From Salminus brasiliensis (lineage: Eukaryota > Chordata > Actinopteri > Characiformes > Bryconidae), in NCBI RefSeq assembly GCF_030463535.1, contig NC_132878.1, positions 38,548,761 through 38,612,760 of the forward strand: a stretch of DNA of 64,000 nt. Reading direction: 5' to 3'. The notes below the pieces were generated by a model. That model was not told the origin of the DNA. It saw only the letters and a list, made by a program, of their open reading frames with translations, and did not search any database. Every line of letters begins with the position of its first letter. Positions within the stretch are counted from its first letter, which is position 1. This document shows, in pieces, positions 12,609-25,340 of this stretch. The translations under genes and the position numbers were made by a program.

Positions 12609-13399
12609 AAAAAAAAATATATATATATATAAAATCTATAATCAACATTAGGGTTTTCACAGAATGATAACCATGTCACTTAATATAGTGGATATCACAC
12701 TATGATATTTCACAATTCTCATTGTTGTTGTTTTGATTATAATCATCATTATTATACGTTGACTTCATTGCAAGGAATGCAATTTTTACCATTTTTTTTT
12801 TGGTTAAACAAAAGCTTACAAGCAATTCAAGCCTGAAACTATTTACTAAAAATGGAAGTATTTGTAATGTCTCTCTTTTAAATAAATAAATAAATAAAAT
12901 AAGAAAGCTGCATATGAGGTGACGCTCTTTTTTGTCTCCAGCTAATGATTATTTTCATTATTGATTAACCTGCTTATTATTTTCTCCATTAGTAGACACT
13001 TGATCATTTGGTTTTAAACTCTGAAAATAATAAGAAATTGGCAAGTTTTTGGCAAGTATTGTGCCACAACTTCCTGAGACACACTGGAACTATTCCTCAG
13101 TGTGAATTCACACACTGTGGCACTGCAGGCCCCAAATGAACAGAAACAGCTCTTTTACAACTCAGCTATTCTGAACGAGTGGATATGTCTACTCTTGTGG
13201 ATGTTTTAGCATAGTTATCTACAGAGAGCTCGAACTTGGTCAATCCTGAGATTATAGGACACATATTTTACGTCACAGGACGCTGAAGTTCCTCATTCAA
13301 CCACTAGAAAGGCAATACGGACCACCAGTTCTTTTTTTCTCATATATAATTCAAACTCATATATTTGTAAAACTTATATAAAAGCAATGTGCCTTGTGG

Positions 13400-13795
13400 A
13401 GAAAGAGTAAAGACTTTTAACAGCACTAATCTGAGAATGCTCTCCAGAGTCCATCACTCTGTGTTCTAATTACTATGAGAACCCAGCAGAGCTAGCCAAG
13501 ACCACTAACACCACTGAGCTACTCAGTGCAGTTCTGCTTGGGAATTCACAGGCTCTCACAGCTGGTGCTCAGAGTTCAACCAACTTTTAATTAACCAATG
13601 TGGTCGATTCCAAAAAGCTAATCTTGGGAGACAATGCGCTGAACATTACAAAAGCCCTGCATGATGATTCATTACCAACTTTGCCTGGAAACATTAAACT
13701 GGCATCCAGCTCCACTCTCGGTGGGTATTGGCGATCAGCTGATTGTACTGAAAGGCAACCGGTGATCAGTACTGGCTCTGAAAACACTAGCTAGC
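13400..13795 (+). repeat. Dispersed repeat family R1, copy 1
   Basis: Homologous in the same orientation to 22905-23340. Shared blocks include GTAAAGACTT near the start, AGAACCCAGCAGAGCT, a block around GTGGTCGATTCCAAAAA, and ATTACCAACTTTGCC, then CATCCAG. The copies are diverged and have no open frame. The family is not identified. Confidence 0.65.
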
Positions 13796-13859
13796 TAATA
13801 ATCACATAATATACAAATGTATATTTGTGATACAAATGTAGACCACTAAGCAAAATGGG

Positions 13860-14050
13860 TTCTACATAGCACTAAATAAGAGTTCATATAGAGTGGAAAA
13901 TTTGGAGGTGCTGTAGAGAACAATCTACAGAAGTTTTCTACCAATCCAAAGAACCCTTTAAAGTTCTCAGAGTGCTTATGGTTGTATATAGAACCACTGC
14001 GTTTCGTAAAGAACCCTTGAAGAACCTTCTTCTTTAAAGTGTACTGTGTC
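13860..14050. repeat. AGAACC-rich MITE-like element
   Basis: Contains repeated AAGAACCCTT, AAGAACCTTC and TAGAACCACT motifs. This is typical of short teleost fold-back elements of the GGTTCT/AGAACC type. Boundaries are approximate. Confidence 0.4.
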
Positions 14051-15632
14051 AGAGACCACCTTCTTTTATTCATGTTCTCACATTAAAAGGACAGCCAGAA
14101 ACTTCTCTCTCAAACATGAAAGCACTGTTTATCTGATGGTGACAGTTTTGGTGACCTATCAGGTTATCCACACTTGTAAGGAGCCCCATTTTCCCTTTAT
14201 CTTTAACCACTGCTTGAACTTGAGTTTCTGACTCACTTATTTCCATTTTACTTTTGTTTTTCCTTATGCAGAAGGCTTATACATGCACAGTAATGCATAT
14301 AGTCAAGACGTTAGGCGTATATAGTCAATATATATATATATTTTTTGCTCCAAACATGCAATCAGCCAAGCCCTCACCCTGTTCACGCATGTGTCTGCAT
14401 TACAGACCACAGAATGCTGCTGTGCTGTTGCTTAAGCAGAAAGTGCTTGTGTGTTTTACACATTCATTTAGTTCACACGGTGTGAGTTTTAGGTTAAAAA
14501 AGGCTCATGTACATCAACTAAAGAATAGCAATTAGTCCAAAAAACAATAAAACAACTGATCACCCCAGACCTCTACATCATTGAATGTGTTGGGGATTTC
14601 TTGGATCATAAGAAGCAGCATAAGAAGAATGCGCAGTCCTACTATTGTGCATTTTATATGAAGGTGTTGTTTTCATGGGAGCTCTACCGATGGCTCGAAT
14701 TGGCATGTCTGTATATGAATTCTTTTACAACTTTAAAGTCAGTAAATAGCCAAAATGCTTCTACCAGCTTCAATGAGGTCATATTCATTTTCTCCGTATC
14801 ATTTTAAAAGATGAATATGCTAAACTACAAAATGGTCAGTCTTAGTTTAAACCCATTTTTGTGTTTGCAAAAGGCCATAAACAACTTCTTAAAAACTCTT
14901 TAAGCCAGGACTCTCACTAACCCAGTGTTATTCACAAAGGCTCAGTGCAGCAGGAGGTTTTCATTGCAATCAAGCAGAAGCACACCTGATTCCACTTGTT
15001 GAATCAGTTCGTCTCAGGCTTCCAAACACTGATTAGCTATACGAGGTGAGCTCCTGCTTGGCTGAAATGAAAACCTGCAGCCACGCTGGCCCTCCTTAGG
15101 TAAGATTCTTAAGCCAGCTCTAAGCATCAGATAGGCAGGACCATCTAAAGATGATGTTTGACAACTGGCACAACAACAAGCGCCCATTCCTGTTGTTGTT
15201 GACTGATCATACATGCAGATACATATTGCTTCATGGACTAAAATGCAATGTCATCCATCATTGTTTTGGTTATAATGATAATAGTGCATAACTAAAACGT
15301 ACACTATGGCTAAAACTAAGAAGTAAGACTAAGGCTAAATTTTAAAGGGGGAGATAAAACTGCCATCATGGTCAGAGATTACTGATTTACATGCAAAGGT
15401 TCTATGGGTGCATACATATATACACACACACTTAAAAACGGGGCTCAGGCGAACACCAGGGGTGGACCTGGGTCACATTTGGTTGTCCTGACACACACAC
15501 ACGCGCTTGTTTTGCCATCCGATCCTGAAGCCTGTCAAGGCTGCATGAGCACCACAGTAATCTTTGACATGCTTGGAGTGTGTGTATGTGTGTGTGTAAA
15601 ATGATCTGGTTGTCAAGAAATAAACCCCACAT

Positions 15633-15635
<3 letters not shown>

Positions 15636-15687
<52 letters not shown>
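15636..15687. repeat. (CA)n microsatellite
   Basis: About 26 CA units. The CVCVCV/THTHTH open frames on both strands are products of the repeat. Confidence 0.95.
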
Positions 15688-15691
<4 letters not shown>

Positions 15692-15774
15692 CTGCAAGCA
15701 TTCAGGTCAGCCTGTGGAAATTTCCGCTGCAGGCCAAGGCTGGAGCTGGTGTTGGATGTTAGCAAGGATCAACA

Positions 15775-15788
15775 GCGCCCCCTGCAGC
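15775..15788 (-). promoter_or_regulatory. CTCF-like motif
   Basis: On the minus strand the sequence reads GCTGCAGGGGGCGC, matching the CTCF core consensus CCASYAGRKGGCRC at 12 of 14 positions, including the whole AGGGGGCGC half. Function is not shown by sequence alone. Confidence 0.35.
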
Positions 15789-17568
15789 CCAAACGTTTGC
15801 ACTGTAGAACCAGGAAAGGGAGTTTTAGGAATATTGTATGTTTTCAGGGCTTCATCAAAGCAATCATGGCAGAAATGACTTAAAGCTCTAATTCCAAGAA
15901 TCAGGATCTTCTTTACGGCCAATATAAAACGACTTCCGAAGCAAGAAGCAAAGTCAATAATTAACATTATAGCAAACCATAATTCTCTTAGATAGATCTT
16001 CCTGCCTGGCCAAAATCAAATTCTGTATGGATGTATGTCAAGAACTCTACACCCCATTCAATCAAATGAATCAACAACAGATGGGCTGTAATCTGATCTG
16101 CACACCCAGCATGAGACTACACTCTCATGTCATTCTCGCCGTCTCCCACTCCCTCTTCCACTCCCTCCTTCTGTCTCTATTTGTTTTCCCTTTCTCTGTC
16201 CTCCTCATGCTTTTGTCCGCCACCGCTCCATTGCAGGCGGGTTGCTTTCCATCCCTCTCTTCTTCCATCCCTCATTAACTCCACCTGTTTTTCCTTTCCA
16301 CTCCCATTCCTTTTTAAAGATGACGTGCTGAGCAAATGCAAGACTAAGATTAGTACCAAGAGCTGCAGCAAGACTAAACCTCCTCCGATAGTGAAACCAT
16401 CTGGGTGAGGGTGAGACTGGCACTGGTACTGAATCCATTTCGTGTTATTTTCTGCTAGGATATATTAGCAATGAGAGTCTATGAGAGGCTTTTATTTATG
16501 GCTTGTTGCAAGCCTTAGGCAATTACCCTACACTTATTATTATTTCTATTATTATTATCTAACAGGACTAATGCTCTTGTGATGAAATATGACTAAGTAC
16601 TGATGATAATCACAATATGCTCAGAATAGCATGCTGTTTTTCAAATAAAATTGTAAAAAAATTTAGCTTATTATTATTATTATTATTATGTTGTTGTAAT
16701 ATTTCCCACGTCTACCAACAGGACAAATATCAACACAGGAGAAGGAATAACTGTAAAAGCAAAAATGGCTGATTAAACATAATTAAACAAATATTAATAT
16801 AAATGAATGAATATCAATGCAGTGTTGGAATCCTTATCAAAGATATAATAAGGAACCTTAAATATGTTCATTATTATGATTAATTAATGACTAACATACT
16901 AACATTAATACAGTTGTGGTTGGTCTTTTTATTAAAGGAGCTGTATATGATTTCCATTCAATACACTTTATGTAAAATTCAGCTAATGTTTCCTTGAGGT
17001 TTGCTAGCTCTCCGGTCTGTTTGAACGCTGGACAAAACGTCTGGTGTTCGTAAGCAGATCTGGGAATGGGAAACAAACACAGTGGCTCGGCTCGAACCAC
17101 ATAACACTGTCCCAGCCAATCAGCAACGGGGGGGGGGGAGGGTCTCTGTATCTGGCACTCGTTAGCTACATGTTGAACTACATGCATCGTCAAGGAGAGA
17201 TGGCTGAGAAACAGCCAGAAAGAAAAACAAAAAACTGACGAACAAAAACTGAAGAGAAAGTTCGTAGATCAGGCAGGGGGATGATGTGGATCTATTCCTA
17301 CTGGATAGAAATGGGTAACACTGACTTATTTTTGTGGTTTTGTCCCATTTGTGAATGTTTGTGATAGATAAATCATGTCTGGTTTGCTTAGCAGTAGCAA
17401 TTGAAGCAACAGTTTGCTAAAGCTAATTACTTGCTCTCTCAAACATTACATCATGGTATTTGATTGTACAGCGGCTGCAAAGGGTTTTATGGGCACAAAG
17501 ACCTAAAAAAGTGGTTTGTGGCTAGCACAGCTGCTTAGATATATATACACACACAAACACACACACAA

Positions 17569-18481
17569 ACAGTTATACATATGGGGTCAGATTTATACAT
17601 ACAGCACATTTAAATGTGGTTAAATGTCTCTTTTCCAGATGCTTTTGGTAGCAATCGATAAACTTTGACCACTTTTTCTTGGGAGGGTTCAATTACATTA
17701 GCTGGTATTCTGGCATAGGCTTTACCTTTAAGGATAGCTACATATTTTTGAAAGGGTTAAAAGGTCAGGACTTGGGATAGACCAGTACAAAAGCTTAAGG
17801 ATAGCCTGCTTCATCCATTCCACCTGTGAAGTATGTTTGCGGTGTATGTGTACGGTCGCTGTCCTGTTGAAACACCAAATTCTGTACAGGTTACATGCCA
17901 CAACCACCACCAGCATGCCTAACAGAGGGTACAGTGTTCTTGGGTGGAAGGCCTGACCTTGGGGTTGAACGCCCCCCTGAACATACCTCTGGTCATTCTA
18001 ACCATAAAACGTCCATGAAATTGTAGACCGTGAATCTGGGTTTCCAAAGGTTAACGGAAAGCCTGAGCACTGATGGTTCCTGGGTTGTTCCCTGACCATC
18101 CAAAGCAATTTTCTTTCAACTGAGGGTGACCGTTTAAACAAACCCTGTTTTATGTGAACACAGATACACTACCATCTGTAGTCAATCATGGTCACTAACA
18201 GGAAGTTGAGAGGCCTTGGGAAGTTTGGAAGTTGGGAAGTCATTCTGAAACCTTCATTAGTAGTCTAAGTGGGTGGTTGTATAATTTAGACTTTGTGTTT
18301 ATTTAAGAAAACCCTAAAGAAATTAAAACTTGTGCAAAAACTCTAATAGAAGAAGAACTGTGTATTGTACACTCATTCTGCGCCAGAAAAAAAGAACTTG
18401 GTGAGAGTTCAAAGACCTTACTGAAAGACAGACATCCTGATCGGGATCCGTACATGTAAACTTCTGACCCCACAACTGTAT
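17569..18481 (-). mobile_element. Tc1-like DNA transposon relic
   Basis: The right end reads CATGTAAACTTCTGACCCCA and the left end TGGGGTCAGATTTATACATA, inverted copies and close to the widespread fish Tc1 terminus. The internal sequence on the minus strand (about 17640-18120) is a decayed transposase with many stops. It is inactive. Confidence 0.75.
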
Positions 18482-19569
18482 ATGAACATAAGACACATAT
18501 TCAGGAATCTAGGACACCACCATATAGAATCGAATTGTGTTTTACAAGTTTTACAGCCCTATCAAATAGGAGTATCTCATATTTATTTTTCTAGTCGTTG
18601 CATAAGAACTGTGCATGATGGACACTGGGCAGGTGGGGGAGTCAAAGTCTGTGTGTGTATTGATTTTTTACTCCTTTCCATTCCAAAAGCAATTCAACTG
18701 GCAAAGTGCAATATACCCATTACTCACTCTCCAGCAGGAGTCACTTTTCAGCTCAGGCAGAGCTTTCCACCATCCCAACAATTCCGAAAGCTAAGTCGAA
18801 GAATCCTCCAGCCCAACAACCACCACCACCATCGAAGCAAACATACACACACAGCTTTTTTTTGAGTGATGCTGCAGTTGTTGCATTGTTTCCATGGGGG
18901 CATTTCGGTCATCTTAACCCTCGTCTCACCCCTACAAGAGCACGGAACTCCCATCTCTCCCATCTCTCTCCAGCTCCCCATACTTTGCCTTACGCCATGG
19001 TATCGCTCTCAGCCTGGCAGCAATTGCAAGCATCCTGCAACAGATACACACACACAAATACACACTCTCCAGGCCAGTCCCTGCAAGCCATGGACCTAAT
19101 TTAAGAGCAGAGAACTTGAAACTCTTTCAGTCCACTAATAATGCAGGCCAAAAAGTAGTGACTGAAATGCACTGTTTTGAAAAGGCGTAATCATTAACAC
19201 TGAAGATGCAGATACGGGTCACTATACAATCCGGTCTCCCCCATAAGTTGAAGTGTAAACACTGTAAGTGCAAAAAGTCAAGGACCCAAATCTTCCGACA
19301 ACATCCCTTTTCAAGAGCATGCAGCGTATCGGAGCATAAATAATCAATATTATGATTCATGATTATGTTTATCGAAAGTGAACCGAGTGATCTCTTATTC
19401 AAAGAATACACAGGCCTGCACGTCTCTAAATCTAGAAGCCCTCATCTACCGTCATGAGTCAGCATCAAGAAATGTGTTTTCTCTCCTTTCATTATAAAAA
19501 GCTTTGACAATGACCTAGATCTGTCTTTCCGTCCAGCCCCTCATGCAAACATGCATACAGACAAAAACA

Positions 19570-19614
<45 letters not shown>
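19570..19614. repeat. (CA)n microsatellite
   Basis: About 22 CA units. Confidence 0.95.
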
Positions 19615-19615
<1 letters not shown>

Positions 19616-20385
19616 AGAGTGCAGATACATAAACCAACCTAAACACTGCAGTTTGTGTATTTGCTTTGGACCTACTTTGCATTGCAGTGTGTAGAACGAA
19701 TGAAAGCAGGAATAGAAGGAGGGGGGAGAGGAGAGAGAGCGAGAGAGTGCTGCATGTCTAGCATAGCTGGCTGCATAGCATTGCACATACAATAAGCCCA
19801 CCACAGCATGGGAATGGAAAAGTCCTGATACAGTGACAATGAACCATGACTTGAACAACTGCTGTTTCTTGCATTTCAACACACATTTTTATTGCGTATC
19901 TGTACTCACTGTGTGCGCTTGTGTGTGTGCGCTTGTGTGTGTGTATATAAGCCATAGCGTATGTGTGGTGCTTAGTGGGCCAAAGGTCATTTTCATTTTT
20001 GAGTAGTGCTGTGTGAGGTTGGCCGGGTTTTAGCTGAAACCCACTGAGATCTCATAATCCTTTGCATCCCAGCAGAACGCTCAACGCTGATACAGTAAGC
20101 AGTGAGGGTCAAAAAGGCACGTCAAACAAAAGAGCTGAGAAAAAAGGAAAACGTCCTGCCGCCCAGACGACAGCCCAAGAAGAGCAACGAGGCTTCTCAG
20201 AAACAGAGACACATGGATTTAAATTATAAAAAAAAGGGGGGAAAAATAAACACAGACACTGATATTTCTCAGAAGAGGCCATGTTGTGCAAAGCTGAGGA
20301 GACACAAGCAGTAAGAAAATAAAGCTGTTGGCTTGCACATCCGCTGGAATTCCCTCCTGGTTTGATCTCGGAGAACAGAGGCTCT

Positions 20386-20389
<4 letters not shown>

Positions 20390-20421
<32 letters not shown>
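20390..20421. repeat. (GT)n microsatellite
   Basis: About 15 GT units. Confidence 0.95.
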
Positions 20422-20422
<1 letters not shown>

Positions 20423-22043
20423 ATTTGGGATGCAGTGAAGTGAGATCCGGGGTTAATGAAATCACACACTGGTGTTAATTACCAGACGGGCTGAGCCAAG
20501 CATAATGAAGAGCAACAGGTGAATGTAAATATGCCCGCACCATACACACAGGGGCAAACACAGCACGCTCGCCCCTACAACAGACCCAAACACCCAATGG
20601 ACCAGCAAATGAGCTCGAATCCCAATGATATTCTGGATATACCAACAGAATGACACATTTTTAAATAACTGAAAATAGTAGAAGGAGAATTGAGGGCTAG
20701 GGGCTTGTTTGAGGTATCTGACCAACTGCATGACATCAGACCACCAGGTTTTTGCTGGTTTATCCAGAATTCCTCAAATTATGTGTCTGTAAAATCTGGT
20801 CCATTTCAGTAGAGATGCAATACAGTGTGTTAGTATAGTGTACAGTAGTTAGCATATAGTGCATATATACACACATAATAGAGGGTATGCACGTGACATC
20901 ACAGATGGTGGAGCGACACCCACCGAGTGGCAGCGTAAGCGTTCAGTGTGAATGCCGCTAACACGCAAACGAGAAAGAGCTGTTGTGTGACTGACTGTGC
21001 AAACAGATTCAGCAGGAATTCAGAGCTTCCTTTTACAGACTGCTGAAAGCTAAAGAGAAGAGAAATTAATGGACTGCTGCAATTCTGAAAACCGGTGGGA
21101 AATAAACCAAACCCACTGTTAGTTAGAAGTTTAGTGATGTGCCAAGTTCGAGTAACAGCCTCAGTGACTCTGACATTCCTGGCTACACACAGCGGTCCAT
21201 GGATCATTGGTTCTTTAGTCATTTGGATGGATCGCTGTTGTCAAGTCCAGCTGTCTTTAACTTGAGCAAGGTTATTGCAGTTTCCCCTAATAAACGCAGT
21301 AAATGCAGTGTTACAGAAGGTATTAAACCAGTAGGCTCATTCATGCTCAGTATCGCTGGGGCTTCCACACTCTCTGCACATTTTAAAAGACAAAAGGTTA
21401 TGGTCAAAAATGAGCATGTTGCCTAATGAGGTGCGGCCAGGGTAGAAAGCATGGCAGCATGAGGAAGGTTGCTACCCACCACTATGCAAAAGTGGGAAAA
21501 CTTTCTCTTTCATCATCACTTAATGAGGAGCTACAGATGCAGCTGATATACATTTTCAACCACCTGGGGACACACATTTTCATTTTATTATTACTTCATT
21601 CAATTTACCAAAAAAATAAAATGACCAAATCTATTGCTTCTTAAAATAAATGACCTATTCCAGCATTCAAAGCTAGTGCAATTGACCATCACACTGAGAC
21701 TGATTTATGGCATTTAACTGTTATGTGCACAATGTTTTTACACCCCTAGCATAAACACACACACACATACACACACCCTTGTTAACCAATGGGGCAGGGT
21801 CTTATAGCTACAGTTCCAGTCCAGTGATTTCTGGTTAACCTCTTGGTTGCATCTGTGCCTGTCTGGCAAGGCTGAGGAGGGCCACTGATCCTCTTTGACC
21901 CTGAGAGCTGAACCCTGTGACCCTGAACAAAATGCACTGTGGGAACTGACCCCCTTAAACCCGGGCAGACCTATTCTGAGCGTGCATGCACACGCACACA
22001 CATAGATAAAAATATATATACAGTAACACAAATACTTGACATT

Positions 22044-22378
22044 AGGACTGGACAATATGATAAAAATACTAGATCACAATATTTGAAGTTTTTTTTTTCG
22101 CAATACACAATATTTATCCCAATGCATGTAATCACAGACTAAAAACATCAGTAGCGGCTACTAAAAGCTACTATTCAGATTCTATATTCTCCTGTACTTA
22201 ATACTTGCTCTTCATCTAATTAAACCAGTCTAATTACACTGTTAGCAATGAAACCTGCAGCTGATCAGTGTTTATTAAGCACTAACAGTGTCCTTAATAT
22301 GCTTAGAAAAGCATGTTGCTATCACGATAACAAAATTTATCACAATACGATTATATTTTGTCATATTGCTCAGCTCTG
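22044..22378 (+). mobile_element. Non-autonomous DNA element family R2, copy 1
   Basis: Terminal inverted repeats: left GGACTGGACAATATGATAAA, right TTGTCATATTGCTCAGCTCT. Related copies lie at 44246-44572 (reverse) and 47549-47773 (same direction), sharing an internal GAAACCTGCAGCTGAT block. No open frame. The GCTGGGCAATATGG-type terminus is frequent in teleost hAT-like MITEs; the superfamily assignment is tentative. Confidence 0.65.
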
Positions 22379-22904
22379 CTTTATCTGTCAGCAGGTGTTG
22401 GGTGTTTTCTCAGCAGTACTATTTAAGCAAAGTAATTTTAGCGAAGTCATAATCATATATAGTGAGTTACACAGATCAAAAAGGCACATCTAACAATAAA
22501 GGAATAAAGAGATAAGTCCTGTCACCAAAACGTTTTTTTACGGCTATTTTCTCCGCTGTTCATTGTTCTCAATTTTATCCAATAAAATTAATGAGAGAAT
22601 CAAAACAACTAGATATGGAAAAATCTGTAGGCTTTGTATCGGTCCAACATGTGCACACTGTATAAACATATGTGATCGGTGACTATCTGGCATGATCCTG
22701 ATTTATCTGATGCTGATCAAATCATATTCATGAGTTAAGGATTGCAGCAGCTCTGCCGAGTCTCCTCAGTCACAGGATGCTCTAGTACTGTTCAACCCCT
22801 AGATGGAACCCCATTAAAGCCAGCATTGTACTCACACTACTTGTGCTGTACTCACCAGTCTGGCAATTTTTACAGTATCTGTCGCTGTACAAGTAACTAT
22901 GGAG

Positions 22905-23340
22905 GGAGGGTAAAGACTTAACACCACTAACCAGATGCACACTGACAGTACATCACTCAGCCCAGTACAGTGAGTATCAGAACACAGCAGAGCTTGTTTA
23001 AAAAAATAAAAATAAAAATAAAAGAGACACACACACACACACACACCTAATGACACAAAACAGCAAAGAGTGCAGACCACACTTAACCACCACCAAAAGT
23101 ACAGCAGCAAAGTCGGAAAGCTAAAGGAATCGTACCCAATGTGAAGGAATTTTAGCACTAGATAATTCTGGTTGCTGGTGTTTTGAGTTCCACAGCATTT
23201 TAAATGTGGTTGACTCCAAAAATGTGGCATTACCAAGTTTGCCACTAAAGGTTAAGGTGCATCCAGGCGATCGCGCCTCAACAAATGGCCAATCGCGGTC
23301 TAAAGACAACAGATGATCTGTACCGGCCCCCAAAACCACT
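22905..23340 (+). repeat. Dispersed repeat family R1, copy 2
   Basis: Second copy of the repeat at 13400-13795, in the same orientation and interrupted by an A-rich/(AC)n insertion near 23000-23045. Confidence 0.65.
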
Positions 23341-23580
23341 TAACAGTCCATCTCTAAAAAACAACCAATTTATGCAATGCTAAACTTAAAGAACACAATG
23401 TGAATAGGAAATCTATTGCAATTGAACTGTAATTATCATCACTGTTTAATGAAAATACTTTCAGCAATCTTTTGATTTATTGATTCCTTAAGAAAAAAGT
23501 AAATAAAACTGGTAAATTGGTGAAAATATCTGCACTGTAACATACGTCTTTAAATAGCTAGATCTATGCTGCAGTGGAGG

Positions 23581-23690
23581 TCGGCGATAGGTCAGAATTT
23601 TATCGTTATTGTGATAAACGTTGGTATCCTGATAAACAATATGCCTTTTTAAGCATATCATTGATATCGACAATACCTAAAGAACACAGA
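23581..23690. repeat. Fragment of R2-like element
   Basis: Contains ATTGTGATAAACG and AATATGCCTTTTTAAGCATA, resembling the interior of the R2 family at 22044. No ends are visible. Confidence 0.35.
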
Positions 23691-24191
23691 CCAACTGTAT
23701 GTTCAGTTACATCATTTGTCTTGTGCAGCTGGATGTAGTGCAGTTAAAAGTCACTGCTCTAATAGTTTCACTGTTGTCGCATGTTCAATCTGCCGCTACT
23801 AGGCCTTTTTTGTCCATGTGTCAAAATGTCATTGAACATGTGTGTATCCTGAAAAAAGGTCCTTGTAAGTATCGCGATATAGCACACCAGGTACCACTGG
23901 ATTATGTTCATCACACCCTCCGGCTAGAATTCAGTCAATGCAGTTTGTCATCACAGAGATATGGTGAGAGAATTTGAAATACCCATCGCATCTGCTTAAG
24001 CAGCTTTCTCCCCATGTCAGGCATCCGTAGACGGAAGCAGAAATTAATCTCTTCCAGAGAGCCTTCATGAATTAGAAAAGATCTGTTCACATAGGCAGGG
24101 ATTTCAAAAAGCCAAAAATAACTGCATAACGCATGCACACGTCCACACAGAACTTAAAGCACCCCCTCTTCTGTGCTTTCTCAGCCTATGT

Positions 24192-24230
24192 GCCTGTCTG
24201 CCTGTCTGCCTGCCTGCCTGCCTGCCTGAC

Positions 24231-24274
<44 letters not shown>
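24192..24274. repeat. (CTGC/CTGT)n microsatellite abutting the sesn1 splice donor
   Basis: Read on the minus (sesn1) strand this is (GACA)n then (GGCA)n, starting within about 5 bases of the donor GT at 24279-24280. Confidence 0.95.
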
Positions 24275-24278
<4 letters not shown>

Positions 24279-24280
24279 AC

Positions 24281-24535
24281 CTGAATGCTCCGGAGTAGCC
24301 AGATGCACTTCTCCCTCACGTCGTCGAACGGACACCTCCTGGACAGCATGAGGATGCGTGCCAGTATGTGATTGAGGTCGCTGGCTGCTGGGGAGTAAGG
24401 GGTCTCTGGGACAGGTCCTATACTCTCCACTCTCTTCATCACCTCCTGCTTAAGGCTCTCCATGGCTGCGTCTCTGGAGCCAGCATCACGACTCGCCAAC
24501 CCTTCCCACGTTGCCACACCGTCTCTGCCGTCCAT
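24281..24535 (-). CDS. sesn1: Sestrin-1, first coding exon (partial gene)
   Basis: Eighty-five codons from ATG (24535) to an in-phase donor (CAG|GTGAGA, GT at 24279-24280). The protein matches the N-terminus specific to the long vertebrate SESN1 isoform, with WEGLASRDAGSRDAAMESL near the start and ILMLSRRCPFDDVREK near the end. SESN2 and SESN3 lack this segment. In human the next exon begins ELGIRIP after the same ...SIQ junction. The ATG has A at -3 and G at +4, and an in-frame TAA lies shortly upstream. Known of the family: stress-induced, p53- and FOXO-responsive proteins that bind GATOR2 to restrain mTORC1 and support antioxidant defence. The catalytic-like alkylhydroperoxidase-fold domain and the leucine-binding domain are encoded by later exons not found here, so the gene is partial. 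Read-through beyond the donor encodes only DRQT repeats. Confidence 0.88.
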
Positions 24536-24573
24536 CTTTGTGATTGGTATTCTTGAGCTTTAGTCCTGGTGGG
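24536..24573 (-). other. sesn1: sesn1 5' leader part of the coding exon
   Basis: A pyrimidine-containing stretch followed by TGTTGTCACAG gives a possible acceptor (AG complement at 24574-24575), so the coding exon may carry 38 bases of leader joined to an upstream non-coding exon. If it is not used, the promoter lies immediately upstream. Confidence 0.35.
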
Positions 24574-25147
24574 CTGTGACAACAGCACAAGGAATTCAGG
24601 TCATCCGTCAGCTGAGCTGTTTACAGTGATCACTCCATATACATTTACAGCTCAGACATATTTTGCTCATATGTGCAATATTTGTAAAGAATATTTACAG
24701 ACAACTCACAGCTCTTTGCAGATGGGAAGCTATGCATGCATCACTGGGTATGAACACAATGTCAGCAAACACAGCCCTAGGAGGATTTTTATTAACATTA
24801 ACATGTTTTCCTCAGTGAAGAGGACTGCCATAATCTGAAAGCTCTGTGTGGTTTCATAGCACTGGTGCAAATCTATAGAGAAGTTAGACAGAGCTGCACT
24901 TCTATAAAAAAAAAACAACAACAACAACAACAACGCACGAGCTATAAGCTGACTGTAGAAAAAAAACACACGGCACCGAATAACGTTTTGCAGCTATGAA
25001 GTTGTGTTAGCCGGAGCTGGTCCATTCAATCCCCCCCACAGTGACCCAGAGCGACAGAAAACGAGCTCGTATTTAGTAAAAATGGACACAGAAACACATT
25101 CTCGTCAACTGCGGGAGGACTGCGGGATGTCAAACGTTAATACTCAC

Positions 25148-25340
25148 AATTTTTTACATTCTTTCTTGCTCTTTCTGCTCCCGTTGGACCGTCCCCTGTT
25201 TGCTCTCCCGTCCTGAACAGAAGCACTCAGGAGGAGTGTCCTCTAGCGGAGACCGGAGTAAACAGATGACAGACAGGCCCTGTTCACCAACAGAATTGGG
25301 GTCAATGACAAGTGGGCGGGCACGACGGTTTGTTGAACCA
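25148..25340 (-). promoter_or_regulatory. sesn1: Candidate sesn1 promoter and leader exon
   Basis: A GC-richer patch about 0.7 kb upstream of the sesn1 ATG. It has a CCAAT box in the context AACCAATCAGCG (25338-25342), a FOXO-like GTAAACA (25258-25264) and, on the minus strand, a donor-like AATT|GTGAGTATT (GT at 25146-25147) that could end a non-coding exon 1. Transcription leftwards from near 25250-25330 would fit the human arrangement. This is inference from motifs only. Confidence 0.4.

Larger units (their letters stand above)
1..24280. other. Gene-poor stretch, presumed large intron of sesn1
   Basis: No exon of any family I recognise was found on either strand. Because the sesn1 exon at 24281-24535 is read leftwards and ends in a good splice donor, the remaining sesn1 exons must lie to its left. 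I looked for the conserved sestrin segments (the FIPEKE, ARHQCSYLV and RPWLITKEHI regions) on the minus strand by eye and did not find them, so they are probably beyond position 1. The stretch holds microsatellites, Tc1-like relics, a SINE, a TTAGGG-like minisatellite and short dispersed repeats, listed separately. Calling it intron is inference. Confidence 0.5.

Noticed and set aside
24104-24280. Extension of the sestrin frame with DRQT repeats
   Set aside because: Intron read-through after a clear donor; composed of the GACA microsatellite.
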